64,000 nt of DNA, taken from positions 28,706 through 92,705 of the forward strand of contig CAADTP010000004.1 of NCBI GenBank assembly GCA_900751995.1, read 5' to 3'. The notes below the pieces were generated by a model that saw only the letters and a program-made list of their open reading frames with translations, was not told the origin of the DNA and did no database searches. This DNA comes from Lachnospiraceae bacterium. GTDB taxonomy: Bacteria; Bacillota; Clostridia; Lachnospirales; Lachnospiraceae. Below, piece by piece: positions 52,101 to 59,878 of the stretch; the stretch's first letter is position 1; every line of letters begins with the position of its first letter. The translations under genes and the position numbers were made by a program.

Positions 52101-52436
52101 TGCAGGACCGGAACCGGAGATCGCTCCGAAGAAGCAGGCTACGATAACACATACAATGGCGATACCGCCCTTTTTATGTCCTACGCAGGTATCTACGAAG
52201 TTGATCAGTCGTTTGGAAATACCGGCTTTTGCCATAATGTTTCCGGACAGAACAAAGAACGGGATAGCAAGAAGCAGGAATTTACTGATTCCGGAGTACA
52301 TATTTGTAGCTACGATCGTCAGAGATGTACCGGAATAAAGGATGGCACATACAGATGACAGACCTAAGCAGATTGCAATGGGAAGTCCCAGGATCAGGAA
52401 AACAAAGAAGGAGATAAATAAGATTGCACTGATCAT
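49104..52436 (-). CDS. TRAP transporter large permease fused to two tandem solute-binding domains (DctM-DctP-DctP)
   Basis: 1110 residues in one frame. Residues ~1-430 are the DctM ion-coupled permease: about 12 membrane helices, FFGAISGSGPATVAALGAVLIP and FTPTEAAAVSVVYGL motifs. A Ser/Asp/Thr/Gln-rich linker (~431-462) leads to two DctP-type binding domains, ~463-789 and ~790-1110, nearly identical, repeat length 327 residues. Each has the family signatures IQALMNGDPVQI and MKNLKVRVAGSNL; no signal peptide separates them. Both receptors should be tethered outside the membrane. The gene abuts dctQ with no gap and is behind a T-box. Substrate unknown; the T-box suggests an amino acid or derivative. 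Confidence 0.92.
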   Translation of the reverse strand: MISAILFISFFVFLILGLPIAICLGLSSVCAILYSGTSLTIVATNMYSGISKFLLLAIPFFVLSGNIMAKAGISKRLINFVDTCVGHKKGGIAIVCVIVACFFGAISGSGPATVAALGAVLIPAMVEQGGFSAPFSTALMATSSSIAIVIPPSIAFVVYASITGVSIADMFMAGIVPGLLMGVALVIIVMIEAKKHNIQPSREKASAKERWDTFKDAFWGFLMPVIILGGIYGGIFTPTEAAAVSVVYGLFVGMVIYREVKLKDLFDILVDSAKTTGGIMLIVASASLFSFVCTKFGIANAASELLAGIAHNQFTFLLIVNIIFLIAGCFIDANSAMYIFIPIMLPVCKALGYDVVAFGVMATVNLAIGQVTPPVGVNLFVAISIKIKKGLEVTLQQISRAVMPMIAASVAVLLIITYIPAVSTALPKALAKEGSYTGDQSSDTESQSSKDSGDGSDSFNTIADYSDLDWPEMTWNFACSTTETSTWADGGRKFGELMEKATGGKVKVNIYAADQLTNGNQSEGIQALMNGDPVQISMHSNLIYSAFDPRFNVVSLPFIYDSYDDADAKFDGEAGEKLKEILGEYGLHCMGIAENGFRELTNSKHEVKTVDDMKNLKVRVAGSNLLMECYKRWGADATNMNWSETYTALQQNTVEGEENPLPAIDAASVQEVQPYCSMWDAIYDCLFFCINQDIYDSLTPEQQQVVDEAGQKAVEYERYINRSGDEEIMSRWEKSNGVTFTKKEDMDIDSFKKAVDGIDDWFVKELKSEGYDDAQDLVDLFTEDSVDTVEDYSDLNWPETTWNFACSTTETSTWADGGRKFGELMEKATGGKVKVNIYAADQLTNGNQSEGIQALMNGDPVQISMHSNLIYSAFDPRFNVVSLPFIYDSYDDADAKFDGEAGDKLKEILNGYGLHCMGIAENGFRELTNSKHEVKSVDDMKNLKVRVAGSNLLMECYKRWGADATNMNWSETYTALQQNTVEGEENPLPAIDAASVQEVQPYCSMWDAIYDCLFFCINQDIYDALTPEQQAVVDECGQKAVEYERYINRSSDDEIKARWADKNGVTFTEKKDMDIDSFKKAVDGVDDWFVQELKKQGYNDGQDLVDLFTK

Positions 52437-52940
52437 TTATTTGTCCTCCTTTTCATCATCTTTTTTCAGGCAGAAGTCCAGGCAGTACTCAATAAAATGA
52501 AGGATCATACAGCCTGCTCCGATCGGCACGAAGGACCAGAAGATCCACTCCGGCCAGTTCAATACGAAAGTTCTCTTGCCGTTTGCCAGCTGTGTAAGAA
52601 CTTTGTCCATTCCATATTTAAATAAAATTGCGGAAAAAACAATGCTCAGGACCGTGATCAGGATCACAGATGGTTTTTCCAGTTTTTTCGGAAGACGGTC
52701 CGTAACCAGTGTCAGACTTACCAGTCCTCCTTTTTCACGGCAGGCAAGTGCTGCTGCCAGAAGTGTGATGAGAACAAACACCGCTACAACAAGCTCTTCT
52801 GTAAAAGACCATGAGCGATGGATGACCTTACGGGAAAATACATTTCCCACAGTCAGCACAAGGATCAGCAGTGTGGAAATGACCAGTACAATTTTTTCTA
52901 CTGCTGCAAGTGCGTTCATGAGTTTTTTGTACACTTTCAT
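52437..52940 (-). CDS. dctQ: TRAP transporter small permease (DctQ)
   Basis: 167 residues with four hydrophobic helices and the DctQ pattern: VLVISTLLILVLTVGNVFSRKVIHRSWSFTEELVVAVFVLITLLAAALACREKGG. The small membrane subunit pairs with DctM for Na+-coupled uptake. It is the first gene after the T-box leader; the stop is immediately followed by the ATG of the DctM-DctP-DctP gene. A charged Lys/Glu/Asp tail ends the protein. Confidence 0.9.
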   Translation of the reverse strand: MKVYKKLMNALAAVEKIVLVISTLLILVLTVGNVFSRKVIHRSWSFTEELVVAVFVLITLLAAALACREKGGLVSLTLVTDRLPKKLEKPSVILITVLSIVFSAILFKYGMDKVLTQLANGKRTFVLNWPEWIFWSFVPIGAGCMILHFIEYCLDFCLKKDDEKEDK

Positions 52941-53007
52941 ACTCTTTCCCCTTTTGTATATTTTTCCGGTTTCAGATCCTTACCGCGTGGTTTAAAATGT
53001 TTTGGAT

Positions 53008-53337
53008 AAAAAAAATCCGTCCCCTTTCAGGGACGGATATAAAATTCCGCAACCACCCTGTTTCTCCATTGAAACAAGCACGATTCTGCAACATACCGGC
53101 ATACGCGACTTCTGTAACGGGAAGCACCCGTGAAAACCTACTTACTTGTCTGAAACTTTCGGCTTTCCTTCTCAGGGATGATATTCAAGGCAGTTCCGCC
53201 GCTGCATCACACCAGTTACAGCTCTCTGAAGACGGTTCCTCTGTCTTTACTGATTCCCTTCACGGAATTTACTTCTGTTATGTGTTAACTCTTTAATGAG
53301 TTAAACCAATTCTAACTCTGTTTGTTTTGATAGTCAA
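53008..53337 (-). promoter_or_regulatory. T-box riboswitch (with promoter) upstream of the TRAP operon
   Basis: Minus strand: promoter TTGACT (53337-53332), 17 bases, TAGAAT (53314-53309). The leader has stem I with AGAGAGCTG..GGTG..GCAGC, the specifier region GAATATCATCCCTGAG, stem III ACGGGTGCTTCCCGT, the T-box AGGGTGGTTGCGG (53059-53047) and the terminator ATCCGTCCC/GGGACGGAT plus T-run (53038-53008). The likely specifier is ATC, Ile (53182-53180), since a purine normally follows the codon; TAT (Tyr) is the alternative. TGGT would pair with A73 of the tRNA, consistent with Ile. Uncharged tRNA should turn on dctQ and the fused permease. Confidence 0.9.
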
Positions 53338-53358
53338 GTTTTTTTTTCAAAAACTCCT

Positions 53359-54756
53359 TCAGGCGTTCTTTCCTTCTCCGGCGAAGTACTCCTTCACAAG
53401 CTTTACAACCACACCGGAAAGCAGGAATACTGCGATCAGGTTAGGGATCGCCATCAGACCGTTGAAGGTCTCTGCGATACTCCAGAGAAGTCCAAGGTCA
53501 ACAGTTGCGCCGATGATCGCTACCAGAGAGTACAGTACCATAAAAGGTCTGATAGCTTTTTCCTTAAAAAGGAACTCCGCACATCTGGCTCCGTAAAGTC
53601 CCCATCCAATGATAGTGGAAAATGCGAAGCAGCACATGGCAACTGCTGTAAAGATGGAAACCCAGTTTCCGTATGTACTGGTAAAACCGCTGATGGTAAG
53701 CTCCGCTCCTGCTGCTGCGCCATAACCAACCGGCACCCCGCTGCAGAGGATGACAAGCGCTGTCAGCGTACAGATCACGATCGTGTCCGTGAATACCTCA
53801 AAGATCCCGAAAAATCCCTGTTTTACAGGTTTTCTGGTGTCTGCACAGGCATGTGCGATGGAACCGGTACCAAGACCTGCCTCATTGGAAAAAATACCTC
53901 TGGAAACACCTTTTTTCATACTCATGAAAAAGCTTCCTACTACGCCGCCTGTCACAGATGCCGGATTAAATGCCCCTCTGATGATAGCGCTGAAAACACC
54001 CGGAACATTTTTCCAGTTGATGATAACTACACCGACGGCAAGAATAATATAAAACAATGCCATAAACGGTACCAGCTTTTCTGTAACCTGGCCGATCCTT
54101 TTGATTCCGCCAAGCAGGATCATTGCCACAAGAATCGCAAGGATGATCCCCATAACAAGGTTTACCGTAGAAGTATTGTCTGCAGCGATCACATTGTAAT
54201 TGATCAGTGCAGAATCAATAGCTGTTGTAATGGTATTAACCTGGGTTGCATTTCCGGTTCCGAAAACAGTAAGCACACCAAAAGCGGAAAACAGATATGC
54301 CAGCCAGTGCCAGTGTTTTTTTAGACCATTCTTAATGTAATACATTGGTCCTCCAACCAGATCTCCGTTGGCATTGGTTTCGCGGAAATGTACCGCAAGT
54401 GTTACTTCTGAAAACTTTGTACACATTCCAAGAAGTGCGGAAATCCACATCCAGAATACGGCTCCCGGTCCTCCGATGGCAATAGCACCTGCCACACCTG
54501 CAATATTTCCCGTTCCCACGGTAGCAGCTAACGCCGTACAAACAGCCTGAAACGGTGTCAGACTTCCATCGGAAGCTTCTCTTTTCCGAAGCATACGTCC
54601 GATAGTGACCCTGATGGCATAGGGAAATTTCCGAATCTGGAGAAAATTCGTGCGGATACTTAAATAAAGACCTACACCAATAATACAGATCATCGCAGGA
54701 ACGCCCCAGATAAAATTGTTTACAGCAGCATTCACTGATTCAATAACAGATAACAT
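53359..54756 (-). CDS. Sodium:alanine/glycine symporter (AGCS family)
   Basis: 465 residues with ~11 membrane helices. AGCS signatures: GVGLYLSIRTNFLQIRKFPYAIR at the start, AALAATVGTGNIAGVAGAIAIGGPGAVFWMW, and SNEAGLGTGSIAHACADTRKPVKQGFFGIFEVFTDT. Imports alanine, glycine or similar with Na+. It ends ~20 bases before the T-box promoter of the TRAP operon, so two amino-acid-related transport units are neighbours, but each has its own promoter. Confidence 0.93.
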   Translation of the reverse strand: MLSVIESVNAAVNNFIWGVPAMICIIGVGLYLSIRTNFLQIRKFPYAIRVTIGRMLRKREASDGSLTPFQAVCTALAATVGTGNIAGVAGAIAIGGPGAVFWMWISALLGMCTKFSEVTLAVHFRETNANGDLVGGPMYYIKNGLKKHWHWLAYLFSAFGVLTVFGTGNATQVNTITTAIDSALINYNVIAADNTSTVNLVMGIILAILVAMILLGGIKRIGQVTEKLVPFMALFYIILAVGVVIINWKNVPGVFSAIIRGAFNPASVTGGVVGSFFMSMKKGVSRGIFSNEAGLGTGSIAHACADTRKPVKQGFFGIFEVFTDTIVICTLTALVILCSGVPVGYGAAAGAELTISGFTSTYGNWVSIFTAVAMCCFAFSTIIGWGLYGARCAEFLFKEKAIRPFMVLYSLVAIIGATVDLGLLWSIAETFNGLMAIPNLIAVFLLSGVVVKLVKEYFAGEGKNA

Positions 54757-54783
54757 TCTATAATCCTTCCCTTATTTAATTTT

Positions 54784-54836
54784 GTCTTTTTGGATTGTAC
54801 GTTTGTCTGTACAAAAAGACGATTCGTTAGATTATA
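54784..54836 (-). promoter_or_regulatory. AGCS gene -10 element and inverted repeat
   Basis: TATAAT (minus, 54836-54831), followed by nested inverted repeats GTCTTTTTG...CAAAAAGAC and TTGTAC/GTACAA (54784-54820) in the leader. Could be an operator or RNA hairpin. No good -35 was found. Confidence 0.4.
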
Positions 54837-54957
54837 TCACATTTTTTGTCGAATGTATAAGAGAAAAGCTTTATAATTTTACTATGATAAAGAAAGAAAG
54901 TGAATAAAAGCTGCCAATCCTGTTGTTAAATATGTGATACACATGTAGTAAAAATAC

Positions 54958-55986
54958 TTATCTGTGATCAATATCATTTTCCGTATCGTCCAGAAATGTA
55001 AATATATATCCCCAGTATTTCTCCAGGATCTTACCTCTGCTTCCATAGATCTCATGCTTTGTTCCGATCATATGGATATAATCACAGCTTGTTTTTCCCT
55101 GGCGATTGATCTTTCCGGCAAAATTTTTCAGGGCACGGACAGACACCAGATCTTCCGTCTGGGCCTGGATGAGCAGCATTGGTGCCGTATATTTTTTCCA
55201 TCCGTAGAGACGCAGATACCAGCTCATTTCCGCAGAAGCCCAGAGCCAGCCGTAGGATGGAGACCAGGTCTGGAGCTCCTTATGTTCTGCACGGAGATTT
55301 TTGTATCGCTCGTATCTTGGTTTTGATGTTGCGGAGCTTGTCTCAAAAGAACCGCTGCCATCGTAAGGCTTTCGGCCAGCTACATATTCCTCATCTTTTC
55401 CGAAAATGCATTTCTCCAGAGCTATGCCGGTGGCTGCCGGCCACGGAACATTATCTGTAAGAGGACGGATCATCGGAGAAGAAAGGATCACCTTGTGAAA
55501 CCAGTCCGGCTCCCAGGCTGCAGCAATACCACCGATGGCACCACCCATGGAATGTGCATACAAGTTAAGTGACAGATCCGGATGTGCTTTCTTTATGTAG
55601 CGGCATGCTTTCAGAAAATCGCGGATATATCTTCGCCATGTATCGATATGGACCAGAGACGGGTCTGCGGTAAGACGATAGCTGCGGCCATGGCCGCAAT
55701 GCTCCGGAATATATACATGATAGCCTTCCTTAAGAAAATAATAGGCCACTTCATCATATTTTACTGCTGATTCTGTGAATCCGTGGCTGATGACTACCAC
55801 ACCTTTAGGCATATCAATATCAGACAGATACTGCAGCATATGGATCTTACCTGTGATCCGTTTGCTTTCGTTACGAAACGGATAATCCGCACCCGGTACA
55901 TAAAGTTCCCTTCTGTGAGACAGAAGATATGGCGTTACGATATTTTTCATGATTTCTTCGTATTCATTTTCATGTATGATCTGCAT
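54958..55986 (-). CDS. Alpha/beta hydrolase, monoacylglycerol lipase/lysophospholipase-like
   Basis: 342 residues. Serine-hydrolase landmarks: GVVVISHGFTESAVKYDEVAYYF (oxyanion region), PEHCGHGRSYR, nucleophile elbow NLYAHSMGGAIGGIAA, and a late catalytic His in MIGTKHEIYGS; an acidic residue lies in QTEDLVS. The pattern is that of PldB/Hydrolase_4 enzymes. No signal peptide. Monocistronic, with an ATG at 55986 and a short ribosome site. Ester substrate unknown. Confidence 0.82.
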   Translation of the reverse strand: MQIIHENEYEEIMKNIVTPYLLSHRRELYVPGADYPFRNESKRITGKIHMLQYLSDIDMPKGVVVISHGFTESAVKYDEVAYYFLKEGYHVYIPEHCGHGRSYRLTADPSLVHIDTWRRYIRDFLKACRYIKKAHPDLSLNLYAHSMGGAIGGIAAAWEPDWFHKVILSSPMIRPLTDNVPWPAATGIALEKCIFGKDEEYVAGRKPYDGSGSFETSSATSKPRYERYKNLRAEHKELQTWSPSYGWLWASAEMSWYLRLYGWKKYTAPMLLIQAQTEDLVSVRALKNFAGKINRQGKTSCDYIHMIGTKHEIYGSRGKILEKYWGYIFTFLDDTENDIDHR

Positions 55987-56150
55987 ATTGGTTAAAAACC
56001 TCCCTTGCTTTTACTGTATTGCTTTTTTGCTTCTCCCAAACTCTGCTTTTCAAAACCCTTCCATGTTGTCACAGCTGTTTTCTTACAGGATAACAGAATT
56101 CACTCCTCCAGGCAATCCTTTTCAGACCATTTTGCTCTTTAACTTCCATT

Positions 56151-56190
56151 AAAAAATGCCCGGACATTTTGATGTATACCGGGCATTTCT
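56151..56190. terminator. Terminator after the nitroreductase gene
   Basis: AAATGCCCGG - 15-base loop - CCGGGCATTT, with A-run on the left giving T-run on the minus strand. Confidence 0.85.
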
Positions 56191-56198
56191 TCTATTAT

Positions 56199-56735
56199 TT
56201 AATAAAATCTCACAATATCTTCCACATCTTTACGTTTCGGTCTTGCAGGCTCTTCGGCTGCTTTTCCGATGGCGATCACTGCCATTACCGTTTCTGTTTC
56301 CGGAATGGAAAGGATCTCTCGGAGCTTGTCTCCGGCACGAAGTCCCATGATCAGGGTTCCATATCCAAGCTCCTTTGCCTTCAGGATCAGATTCTCGTTC
56401 TGAAGTCCCAGATCATAGCAGCCCCAGCCGTTTCCGAGTTCATTATCTGGTGTTCCGTCTTTCTGAAATCCGGCATGGTTATGTACAAAGGTTGTAACGA
56501 TCAGGGAGGCATTCTCTGCTTTTGCCTGGTTCATTTCCGGCAGACATTCTCTGCTGACCTTCTCCACCATCTCTTCGGACATTACACAATAATATCTTCC
56601 GGTCTGGGAGTTTTTCCAGCTGGGTGCTTCCTGAGCGGCCCGGATCACTGCAAGAAGATCTTCTTTTGTGATCCTGCTCTCCGGTCTGTATTTACGGATG
56701 GTCCTTCTCTCTTCGATCAGTTTCTGAAATTCCAT
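56199..56735 (-). CDS. Nitroreductase-family protein
   Basis: 178 residues from ATG 56735, preceded by AGGAGG; the frame to 56837 has no site. FMN-binding family pattern: LIEERRTIRKYRPESRITKEDLLAVIRAAQEAPSWKNSQTGRYY, GWGCYDLGLQNENLILKAKELGYGTLIMGLR, ending KAAEEPARPKRKDVEDIVRFY. NAD(P)H-dependent flavin oxidoreductase; substrate unknown. It is distinct from the shorter paralogue at 23310. Flanked by its own terminator. Confidence 0.87.
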   Translation of the reverse strand: MEFQKLIEERRTIRKYRPESRITKEDLLAVIRAAQEAPSWKNSQTGRYYCVMSEEMVEKVSRECLPEMNQAKAENASLIVTTFVHNHAGFQKDGTPDNELGNGWGCYDLGLQNENLILKAKELGYGTLIMGLRAGDKLREILSIPETETVMAVIAIGKAAEEPARPKRKDVEDIVRFY

Positions 56736-56967
56736 ATTTTTCCTCCTTACTGTCCGGTGCCGGATCTGCTTCCGGATCCTGCAGTTATTCCGGCATGGAT
56801 TTTTATGTTCACACTTTTTATGGAGCCATTTTAACACAATGCCGTATTGAAATCAATTTTTAAAACTCCGGCATCGTTACTGTTCATTCTGCGACCGTTA
56901 CTGTTCACTCCGTTCTCAGCAACACGCTTCAAAAAATATTGCCTGGGAACAATAACTGCAATACCAC

Positions 56968-57900
56968 TTATGAAGATTTTTTTTGATTTACCACATAAAT
57001 TCCCACACAGACAAGAAACAGTGCGATGAGACTTCCCATATTAAATGCCTGATGTACCTCTCCCAGAACCAGTGCAGACAGGATCACACTGAACAGAGGA
57101 TTTACAAAACCAAAGATCGCTACCCTGGATACATCATTCCAGGCAAGCAGCACTGACCACAGTGTATAGGCCACCGCAGACACCATTGCCAGATAAAAGA
57201 TGATCCCGATACCGGCGGCATTTACCACTCCGAAATGTCCTCCCATCCCTTTTCCGATCAGGAACAGAATGATCCCGCCCATGGTAAACTGCGTTCCGCT
57301 GAGTACCACCGGAGATACCTTTCTGGAAAAAATATTGATCAGCACCGTGGACATTCCGTAAGAAAACTGCGCGATCAGAATAAATCCTTCTCCTGTAAGC
57401 CTAAAACCTGCATCCAGAGAATTTCCCATGAGATTGATCACGACCACGCCGGCAAAACCGAGAATGCAGCCAAGCATCTTTCGCCCGGTCATTTTTTCCT
57501 TGTGAAAAACAAGGCAGGACAGCAGGATCGCAATAAAATTCCCAAGACCTGTGATAATAGCGCCTTTTACACCGGAGGTATGTGCCACACCTATATAAAA
57601 GAAGAAATACTGACATACCGTCTGAGCCATACATACCGGCACCGCATATTTCAGAACAGTTCGATCCGGAAGCAGAACCTTGCGCTCACGCAAAGATGCA
57701 AAGATCAGTACAAGGATTCCTGCCAGTGCAAAACGCACACCTGCAAAAACGATCTGACTTGCCGTATCTGCAGAATCCATCTGCATCAGACGGTATCCTG
57801 TCTTGATCAGCGGGATCGCACTCCCCCAGAGAAGACAGCAGACGCAGGCAAGCGCTGCCACCACCCAGGTTTTTTTTAATATTGTTTTTGTTTGTTCCAT
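56968..57900 (-). CDS. EamA/DMT-family transporter
   Basis: 310 residues with ten hydrophobic helices in two EamA repeats: CLLWGSAIPLIKTGYRLM (first) and SFLFFYIGVAHTSGVKGAIITGLGNFIAILLSCLVF, then FGFVNPLFSVILSALVLGEVHQAFNMGSLIALFLVCVGIYVVN at the end. Such proteins usually export amino acids, nucleosides or metabolites. It lies 4 bases downstream of the HipA-like gene, in the rsmJ operon. Confidence 0.88.
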   Translation of the reverse strand: MEQTKTILKKTWVVAALACVCCLLWGSAIPLIKTGYRLMQMDSADTASQIVFAGVRFALAGILVLIFASLRERKVLLPDRTVLKYAVPVCMAQTVCQYFFFYIGVAHTSGVKGAIITGLGNFIAILLSCLVFHKEKMTGRKMLGCILGFAGVVVINLMGNSLDAGFRLTGEGFILIAQFSYGMSTVLINIFSRKVSPVVLSGTQFTMGGIILFLIGKGMGGHFGVVNAAGIGIIFYLAMVSAVAYTLWSVLLAWNDVSRVAIFGFVNPLFSVILSALVLGEVHQAFNMGSLIALFLVCVGIYVVNQKKSS

Positions 57901-57904
57901 TTGT

Positions 57905-58996
57905 TTATTCTCTCTTTCTCAAAACTTCTTCCATCTGACTGATCACAGCTTTTATTTCATTTATTGCACTGATACTTACGTCCCGGAAATCAATCTTTTT
58001 CCCCTTTCCGTATAATTCCGCCTCATAAGCGCTGGCTTTCTCTTCATCTTTATCCTTGTATCGGGCTTTTCCGATCAGCCAGGCACTGGAATCCGCATAG
58101 TCCGGATATTCCGTATTTCCCCGGATCAGAAAATCCTCTGAAGCTTCCGTCAATGCTGTTTTCAGTTTTTCTGCTTTATCCAGAAATTCTTCCGTTGTCT
58201 GCGGATAATGTTCTTTTATATAAAGGAGATTTTTATGAATACAGGTGGCACTTTTTTCCATTAGTTTCCGTTCTTCCGGATCTTTGAAATTATCATATTC
58301 CCCAGGCCGGACTTCCCATCCGCGGATGGATTTGCTTAATTCCATCAGCCAGTATACATGACGGGAAATATCGTCCGGAAACATAAAATACGTAGAAAAT
58401 TCATGATCGATAATAGGTGCAAGACTTCTGATCCCGCCATCTTTATCACAGAGAAATGCTACATTTTCATAATGATAATTCTGGTCTCCCTTCAGGACAG
58501 AGATCAGTACCTGCATAGCAAGCTGTTCCGCCATTTCCCGATGCTCCTGCAAAAAATCAGCTTCAAAAATATCTCTATAATCATAAAACATCTGGCAATA
58601 GTTTACATAATTATCTATATCTACCTTTTCATCCGGATATTTCCTGAAAAACTCCAGAAGATTCAAAAGGGATTCCCCTTCTTTATAGGCCATGGGTACT
58701 GCCGTTCCGTAGTCAAGATATTTTTCATTTACTGCCTCATACCCTTCACAGATGGCCAGTTCATACCTGGGCGCAGGCATAAAATATTCATTAATGATCG
58801 TTGACCAGAACACCTCTGCATAAGCATACAGTGGCGTGGAAAATGGTTTGGATTTCGTCAGTGGCTTGAAAATCATATTTCCAGGAAATATGGGGAAATG
58901 TTTTTCCCCGCTTACCACGCCTACAGCTTCAGACTTAAGATTTCCGATTCGATTTTTGTATTGATAGTGTCTGACTTTATAATACATAGCAGTCAT
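57905..58996 (-). CDS. HipA/CtkA-like kinase-fold protein
   Basis: 363 residues. The diagnostic part is SVLKGDQNYHYENVAFL, followed after ~15 residues by SLAPIIDHEFSTYF: the GDxNxHxxN and P-x-x-D-x-E signatures of the HipA catalytic and metal-binding loops. The N-terminus (MIFKPLTKSKPFSTPLYAYAEVFWSTII) resembles the HipA nucleotide-binding lobe. No HipB-type HTH antitoxin is encoded next to it. The ATG at 58996 overlaps the end of rsmJ by 20 bases. It may phosphorylate a protein or small molecule; target unknown. Confidence 0.65.
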   Translation of the reverse strand: MTAMYYKVRHYQYKNRIGNLKSEAVGVVSGEKHFPIFPGNMIFKPLTKSKPFSTPLYAYAEVFWSTIINEYFMPAPRYELAICEGYEAVNEKYLDYGTAVPMAYKEGESLLNLLEFFRKYPDEKVDIDNYVNYCQMFYDYRDIFEADFLQEHREMAEQLAMQVLISVLKGDQNYHYENVAFLCDKDGGIRSLAPIIDHEFSTYFMFPDDISRHVYWLMELSKSIRGWEVRPGEYDNFKDPEERKLMEKSATCIHKNLLYIKEHYPQTTEEFLDKAEKLKTALTEASEDFLIRGNTEYPDYADSSAWLIGKARYKDKDEEKASAYEAELYGKGKKIDFRDVSISAINEIKAVISQMEEVLRKRE

Positions 58997-59711
58997 ATCG
59001 TATTGCCTTCCCCTTCAATGTATAAGACGGCTCCCGGCCGGCAAGACATTCACTTTTCAGCGGACGCTTGACGATGATCTTATCCGGATTTGCTCTGATA
59101 GCTGCATCAAAAAGATCCCTTTCCCCGGAACACGGTGGTTCCAGCTTCTGGATCAATTGAAGTTTCTTGTTGATCAGGCTGGATTTCTGTCTTGCCGGAA
59201 ACATGGGATCCAGATAGATCACGTCTACAGGATCAAGAAGCTTTGACATACCTTCTACACTGTTTCCCTCGATCACCTTCATACGACCGGCAATATCTTT
59301 CAGATCCATATTTTTCTTGGCACGGCGAATGGCATCTTTAAGAAGGGCTGCGATCACCGGATTCTGCTCGTACAGCGTCACCTCATAGCCCTGGGCTGCC
59401 AGAAGAAAGGCATCCTCACCCATTCCTGCCGTAGCATCGATGGCATTCCTTCCCTCCTTATCTGACTTCACCGCCTTCACCAGCATCTCATGCTGAAGTC
59501 TGCCTCTGGTAACTCTGTGAAGCATCGTCTCCACAAAATCCCCCTGATAGGTCAGCCCGAAACCGGACAGCGAAACGCCCCTGGAATCAAACCGCACCGT
59601 CAGAAAATCTCCCGGCTTATCCTGAAGCTGCGCTCCGGTCCTCCTGCAAAAGGCTTCCGCCATATCTCTCTGTCCGCCCTTTCCAAGACAGACTGCGATT
59701 TTATCATTCAT
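58977..59711 (-). CDS. rsmJ: RsmJ-like 16S rRNA (guanine-N2)-methyltransferase
   Basis: 244 residues from ATG 59711 (an upstream in-frame start at 59756 is possible). The RsmJ family modifies G1516 of 16S rRNA in enterobacteria. Motifs: NAIDATAGMGEDAFLLAAQGYEVTLYEQNPVIAALL (SAM site), VIYLDPMFPARQKSSLINKKLQ, and RANPDKIIVKRPLKSECLAG. Full length. First gene of an operon with the HipA-like and EamA genes. Function in Firmicutes is by homology. Confidence 0.82.
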   Translation of the reverse strand: MNDKIAVCLGKGGQRDMAEAFCRRTGAQLQDKPGDFLTVRFDSRGVSLSGFGLTYQGDFVETMLHRVTRGRLQHEMLVKAVKSDKEGRNAIDATAGMGEDAFLLAAQGYEVTLYEQNPVIAALLKDAIRRAKKNMDLKDIAGRMKVIEGNSVEGMSKLLDPVDVIYLDPMFPARQKSSLINKKLQLIQKLEPPCSGERDLFDAAIRANPDKIIVKRPLKSECLAGREPSYTLKGKAIRYDCYVL

Positions 59712-59791
59712 TTCCTGATTCTCTCTTTCATGACTCTTTTTCATAAGCTCTTTCATTCTACAATTTTACAAAAGAAATTGCAATTCATCTC

Positions 59792-59833
59792 AAAAAAAGT
59801 GTCCGCAGACGTACCAAAATACGCTGCGGACAT
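59792..59833 (-). terminator. Terminator of the MarR/membrane-protein operon
   Basis: GTCCGCAG..CGTA and TACG..CTGCGGAC arms around a short loop; on the minus strand it is followed by ACTTTTTTT. Confidence 0.88.
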
Positions 59834-59878
59834 CCAATGTCTGATCCATAGTCAGGCGGTTACTTAATGCTTGCTGTC

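Noticed and set aside
49641..52358. A 905-codon open frame on the plus strand, opposite the TRAP fusion gene
   Set aside because: It is the antisense shadow of a long gene; it is Cys/His/Arg-rich, has no recognisable domain or ribosome site, and repeats because the DctP copies repeat.
57905..58996. Toxin-antitoxin operon (HipBA)
   Set aside because: No HTH antitoxin ORF lies immediately up- or downstream; neighbours are rsmJ and an exporter.
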